NCBI GenBank assembly: GCA_005773755.1
Contig: SXHE01000641.1
Coordinates: forward strand, 1-8,330
Length of the DNA stretch: 8,330 nucleotides
From: Planctomycetia bacterium
GTDB taxonomy: Bacteria; Planctomycetota; Planctomycetia; Gemmatales; Gemmataceae
Direction of reading: 5' to 3'
The position numbers and the translations under genes were made by a program. Each line of letters starts with the position of its first letter. Positions within the stretch are counted from its first letter, which is position 1. Positions 6,050 through 8,330 of the stretch are shown here, piece by piece. The notes under the pieces were generated by a model. That model was given only the letters and a program-made list of their open reading frames with translations, made no database searches and had not been told where the DNA came from.

Positions 6050-6598
6050 ATGAAAGCCGACAACCACTACGAGGCGGCGTTCGAGGCGTACCTGCGCGAG
6101 CGGGGCGTCGCGGTCGTGCCGGTGGTGGAGGCGCGGCGCAGTTACCTCGACCCCGGCGAGGTCAAGTCGCCGGACTTCATCGCCCTCGCGCCGGGCGGGG
6201 CGAAGCTGGTCGTCGACGTGAAGGGCCGCAAGTTCCCCGGCACAGGCGCGGGCGGGAAGGCGCGGGCCGTGTGGCACAACTGGTGCGAGCGCGAAGACGT
6301 GGTCAGCCTGGACCGCTGGGCCGACCGCCTCGGCCCCGGCTACCGCGGCGTGCTGGCGTTCGTTTACCACCTCGCGCCGCACGTCGAGATGCCGCCGGAC
6401 ACGCCGGACCTGTTCGCGTTCCGCCACCGCATCTACCTGATGCGCGGGGTGAGCGTGACCGACTACCGCGACCACATGCGGACCCGCAGCCCGCGCTGGC
6501 GCACGGTACATCTGCCGAGCGGCGACTTCCGCGAACTGGTGAACCCGATCGCGCACTTCCTCGCGGCACCCGCGGTTATGGTAGAATCGCGGACATGA
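6050..6598 (+). CDS. HYExAFE-family protein with a PD-(D/E)xK nuclease-like core
   Basis: The 182-residue protein starts with NHYEAAFEAYL (5-15), the motif that gives the HYExAFE family its name; I know the family mainly from planctomycetes, and its function is not established. The following region reads like the core of a PD-(D/E)xK restriction-endonuclease fold: Glu8 or Glu12 on the first helix, Pro41-Asp42 in KSPDF, then hydrophobic KLVVDVKGR with Asp56-x-Lys58 as the catalytic pair. Further conserved-looking parts are VWHNWCEREDV (74-84), LDRW (87-90) and the strand GVLAFVYHL (100-108). No signal peptide or membrane helix is present, so it is probably cytoplasmic. It begins three bases after the upstream stop and its own stop overlaps the next start (ATGA), so it is almost certainly co-translated with both neighbours. 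No methyltransferase or other defence partner is nearby. Nuclease activity is inferred from motif order only. Confidence 0.85.
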   Translation: MKADNHYEAAFEAYLRERGVAVVPVVEARRSYLDPGEVKSPDFIALAPGGAKLVVDVKGRKFPGTGAGGKARAVWHNWCEREDVVSLDRWADRLGPGYRGVLAFVYHLAPHVEMPPDTPDLFAFRHRIYLMRGVSVTDYRDHMRTRSPRWRTVHLPSGDFRELVNPIAHFLAAPAVMVESRT

Positions 6599-7401
6599 AG
6601 CCTCTCAAGATCGGGATCGTCGTCGAGTCTACCAACCTGAGCGTGCGGCAGGCGCTCATCGCCGCGGCGCGCATGGGCGCGCGGGGCGTGCAGGTGAGCG
6701 CCGTCGGCGACCTCGCCCCGGACGCGCTCACCGCCACCGGTCGGCGCGACTTCCGTAACCTGATCCGTTCCTTCGACCTCGACTTGGCCGCGCTCAACGT
6801 GCCCATGCGCCGCGGGTTGGATGTGTCCGACGACCTGCAACAGCGCATCGAGCGCGTGCGCAAGGCGATGCAACTCGCGTTCGACCTGGGCGCGCGCCGC
6901 GTCGTGCTGCCGCTGCCGAAGCTGGTCGACGAGCCGGCCGCGGGCGTCACCGCGACGCGCGAGATGCACCTGCGCGACGCGCTTGGGGCGATCGGCGCGT
7001 TCGGGGACCGCGTCGGCTGCTTCGCGGCGCTGGAGATCGGCCTCGACCCGGCGGCGAAGGTGAAAGAGTTCTTCGCGACGTTCGACCACGGCACACTCAA
7101 AGTCACCTACGACCCGGCCAACTTCCTCCAGCACGGCCACGACCCGCTGGCGAACCTGATGCCGCTCGCGGGGCTGGTCGAACACGTTCACGCCCGCGAC
7201 GCGCGCGCGCTGGGCGTGAGCTGCGGGCCGCAAGAGGTGCCCGTCGGAGCGGGCGACATCGACTGGATGGCCCTCACCGCGACCCTGCAAGTACTGGAGT
7301 TCGACGGGTTCATGGTGGTCGAGCGCGAGCAGGGCGATAACAAGCTGAACGACGTGACCAACGGGGTCAAGTTCCTGAAGCGGTTCGCCCCGCCGGTGTG
7401 A
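6595..7401 (+). CDS. Xylose-isomerase-like TIM-barrel protein (sugar phosphate isomerase/epimerase family)
   Basis: A 268-residue protein with the layout of AP endonuclease family 2 / xylose-isomerase-like barrels, which isomerise or epimerise sugars or related polyols using a divalent metal; the actual substrate is unknown. The N-terminal strand LKIGIVVES (4-12) is typical. Probable metal ligands fall in the expected order: Glu147 in ALEIG, Asp173 in VTYDPANF, His197 and His199 in VEHVHARD, and Glu243 in MVVERE. The late loop VGAGDIDW (217-224) is a strong family signature. The length is normal and no signal peptide is present, so it should be cytoplasmic. The ATG at 6595 overlaps the stop of the HYExAFE gene by four bases, and the frame upstream of it is shadow. 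The only nearby purine-rich sequence is weak, which fits translational coupling. Confidence 0.9.
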   Translation: MKPLKIGIVVESTNLSVRQALIAAARMGARGVQVSAVGDLAPDALTATGRRDFRNLIRSFDLDLAALNVPMRRGLDVSDDLQQRIERVRKAMQLAFDLGARRVVLPLPKLVDEPAAGVTATREMHLRDALGAIGAFGDRVGCFAALEIGLDPAAKVKEFFATFDHGTLKVTYDPANFLQHGHDPLANLMPLAGLVEHVHARDARALGVSCGPQEVPVGAGDIDWMALTATLQVLEFDGFMVVEREQGDNKLNDVTNGVKFLKRFAPPV

Positions 7402-7437
7402 CCACGGGCGACGGTCGGGATGGTGCCAACGCGGAGA

Positions 7438-7443
7438 TATAAT
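7438..7443 (+). promoter_or_regulatory. Possible -10 element for the TolC-like gene
   Basis: A perfect TATAAT lies in the 146-base gap before the lipoprotein gene, an A+T island in otherwise G+C-rich sequence. The base run at the expected -35 position (TCGGGA, 17-base spacer) matches only three of six consensus positions, and there is no TGn extension. A start near 7450 would give a leader of about 100 bases. The rest of the gap (7402-7547) holds a small ATCGTC direct repeat and no convincing terminator. Confidence 0.35.
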
Positions 7444-7537
7444 CGTCAGGATCGTCCCAATCGGCACAAAGTTCACAACCTCCCAATTCCGATAACTGAC
7501 CTGTTGGAGCGCGCGCCGAACACCGGAACCGAACGAC

Positions 7538-7547
7538 GGGGCACTTC
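7538..7547 (+). promoter_or_regulatory. Start-proximal motif GGGGCACTTC, second copy
   Basis: Identical to the ten bases before the exported-protein start at 1212, here directly abutting the ATG at 7548. Both downstream genes encode exported proteins and neither has a conventional Shine-Dalgarno sequence. Confidence 0.35.
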
Positions 7548-8330
7548 ATGCCGGGCCGTGAGCGGAGACCGCGAACGACGGGGGCGCTCGTCGCCCTCGC
7601 CCTCGCGCTCGCCGGGTGTCAGACCGCCCCACAAGCCCCCGACCATGCGACCGTTTCCGGGCACCTTACGCAGCGGGTCGGGCACACGGTCGCGCCGCCA
7701 ACACCGTCGGGGCAACTCGTGCTGCCGCCCGGTGCGAGCCTCGACGACGGCCTCACCGAAGACGAAGCGGTCGCCGTCGCCCTGTGGAACAACGCCGCGT
7801 TTCAGGAACTGTTGGTCGACCTCGGACTCGCGCGCAGCGACCTGATCCAGGCCGGGCTGCTGCCGAACCCGGAGTTCGTCTACTTCATCCCGATGTCGGA
7901 CAAGCCCTACAAGTACCTGTTCGATTTCCCCATCGAAGCACTTTGGCTGCGCCCGATCCGCGTGAAGTCGGCGGCGCGCGAGGCCGACCGCACGGCCGAG
8001 CGGCTCGCGCAGGCCGGACTCGACCTGATGCGCGACACGCGGCAAGCGCATGCCGATGCGGTGCTGGCGCGGGACCGGGTGCGGATCGCGGGCGACGCCG
8101 TGAAGCTGCGCGGGCGGATCGCGGAGCTGGCCGCGAAGCGGTTCAAGGCCGGCGACATCTCCGAGCAGGAGGCGGCCACGGCGCGCATCGACGCGCTCCA
8201 GGCCGAGCAGGACGCCGCCCGGATCGCCTACGACGTGCCCGTTCTCGAAGAGCGGTTGCGGAACCTGATGGGCACCGGCCCGCAGCGCGACCCGCTCCGG
8301 CTCGACCCGCTCCCGCCGCCGGCGTGCCGC
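7548..8330 (+). CDS. TolC-family outer-membrane efflux lipoprotein, 3'-truncated by the window edge
   Basis: First 261 codons of an outer-membrane efflux protein, the trimeric channel that works with an RND pump or ABC exporter and a periplasmic adaptor to move metals, drugs or other compounds out of the cell. The ATG at 7548 gives a basic start, a hydrophobic run and a lipobox LAGC with Cys24. Gln at +2 fits outer-membrane sorting. After a proline-rich linker come the family features: LTEDEAVAVALWNNAAFQEL (69-88), the turn GLLPNPEF (103-110), and long amphipathic helices (about 136-245) with RFKAGDISEQEAA (198-210). Only the first of the two OEP repeats is inside the window. The protein most resembles the lipid-anchored CzcC/NodT-like branch, but the cargo cannot be told without the pump genes, which would lie to the right. 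Confidence 0.9.
   Translation, partial: MPGRERRPRTTGALVALALALAGCQTAPQAPDHATVSGHLTQRVGHTVAPPTPSGQLVLPPGASLDDGLTEDEAVAVALWNNAAFQELLVDLGLARSDLIQAGLLPNPEFVYFIPMSDKPYKYLFDFPIEALWLRPIRVKSAAREADRTAERLAQAGLDLMRDTRQAHADAVLARDRVRIAGDAVKLRGRIAELAAKRFKAGDISEQEAATARIDALQAEQDAARIAYDVPVLEERLRNLMGTGPQRDPLRLDPLPPPACR

Noticed and set aside
4778..6556. 592-codon minus-strand open frame opposite hisS and the following two genes
   Set aside because: Composition is Arg/His/Val-rich with no recognisable domain, no ribosome-binding site, and it lies opposite well-supported genes.
5761..6594. N-terminal extension of the TIM-barrel protein in the same open frame
   Set aside because: The extension is Arg-rich shadow of the two upstream genes; family similarity starts exactly at the ATG at 6595.
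6050..6598. Restriction-modification or other defence system around the HYExAFE gene
   Set aside because: No methyltransferase, specificity subunit, helicase or recombinase is present, and the neighbours look like chromosomal genes.

Overview
This window is 8.3 kb of high-G+C bacterial DNA with strong third-position G/C bias. It most likely comes from a planctomycete of the Gemmata type (Gemmataceae). This assignment is an inference from three things: a HYExAFE-family protein (a family I know mainly from planctomycetes), a long inverted repeat that reads as a 'GTAGVPPA' peptide (a dispersed-repeat signature I associate with planctomycete and verrucomicrobial genomes), and the mix of housekeeping genes with lineage-specific exported and membrane proteins. 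It could be confirmed by placing HisS or GlgC in a tree.

Layout, left to right. (1) 2-1150 (+): the 3' part of glgC (ADP-glucose pyrophosphorylase); its N-terminal nucleotide-binding motif lies outside the window. (2) 1212-1691 (+): a small exported protein of unknown function. (3) 1691-1747: a 15-bp perfect hairpin spanning the ends of two convergent genes, probably a bidirectional terminator. (4) 1730-2254 (-): a Nudix hydrolase with a perfect Nudix box, probably an ADP-ribose pyrophosphatase. (5) 2255-2359: a short divergent control region with two opposed promoter-like hexamer pairs and a small inverted repeat. (6) 2360-3565 (+): a site-2-type membrane metalloprotease with an unusual charged insert and tail. 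(7) 3579-3691: a 113-bp inverted-repeat element ending just upstream of the hisS ribosome-binding site. (8) 3707-5086 (+): hisS. (9) 5144-7401 (+): three tightly packed genes (zinc-ribbon/two-TM protein, HYExAFE nuclease-fold protein, xylose-isomerase-like TIM barrel) with a 3-nt gap and a 4-nt ATGA overlap, so very probably one translationally coupled unit, perhaps read through from hisS. (10) 7548 to the right edge (+): the first part of a TolC-family outer-membrane lipoprotein.

The longest stretches without a gene are 3566-3706 and 7402-7547 (each under 150 bases). I saw no tRNA, rRNA, CRISPR array, transposase, integrase or phage gene. Most of the window is ordinary chromosomal housekeeping sequence. 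The parts least explained by known biology are the 5144-7401 gene triplet and the inverted-repeat element before hisS. I see no convincing evidence of a complete new multi-gene system.
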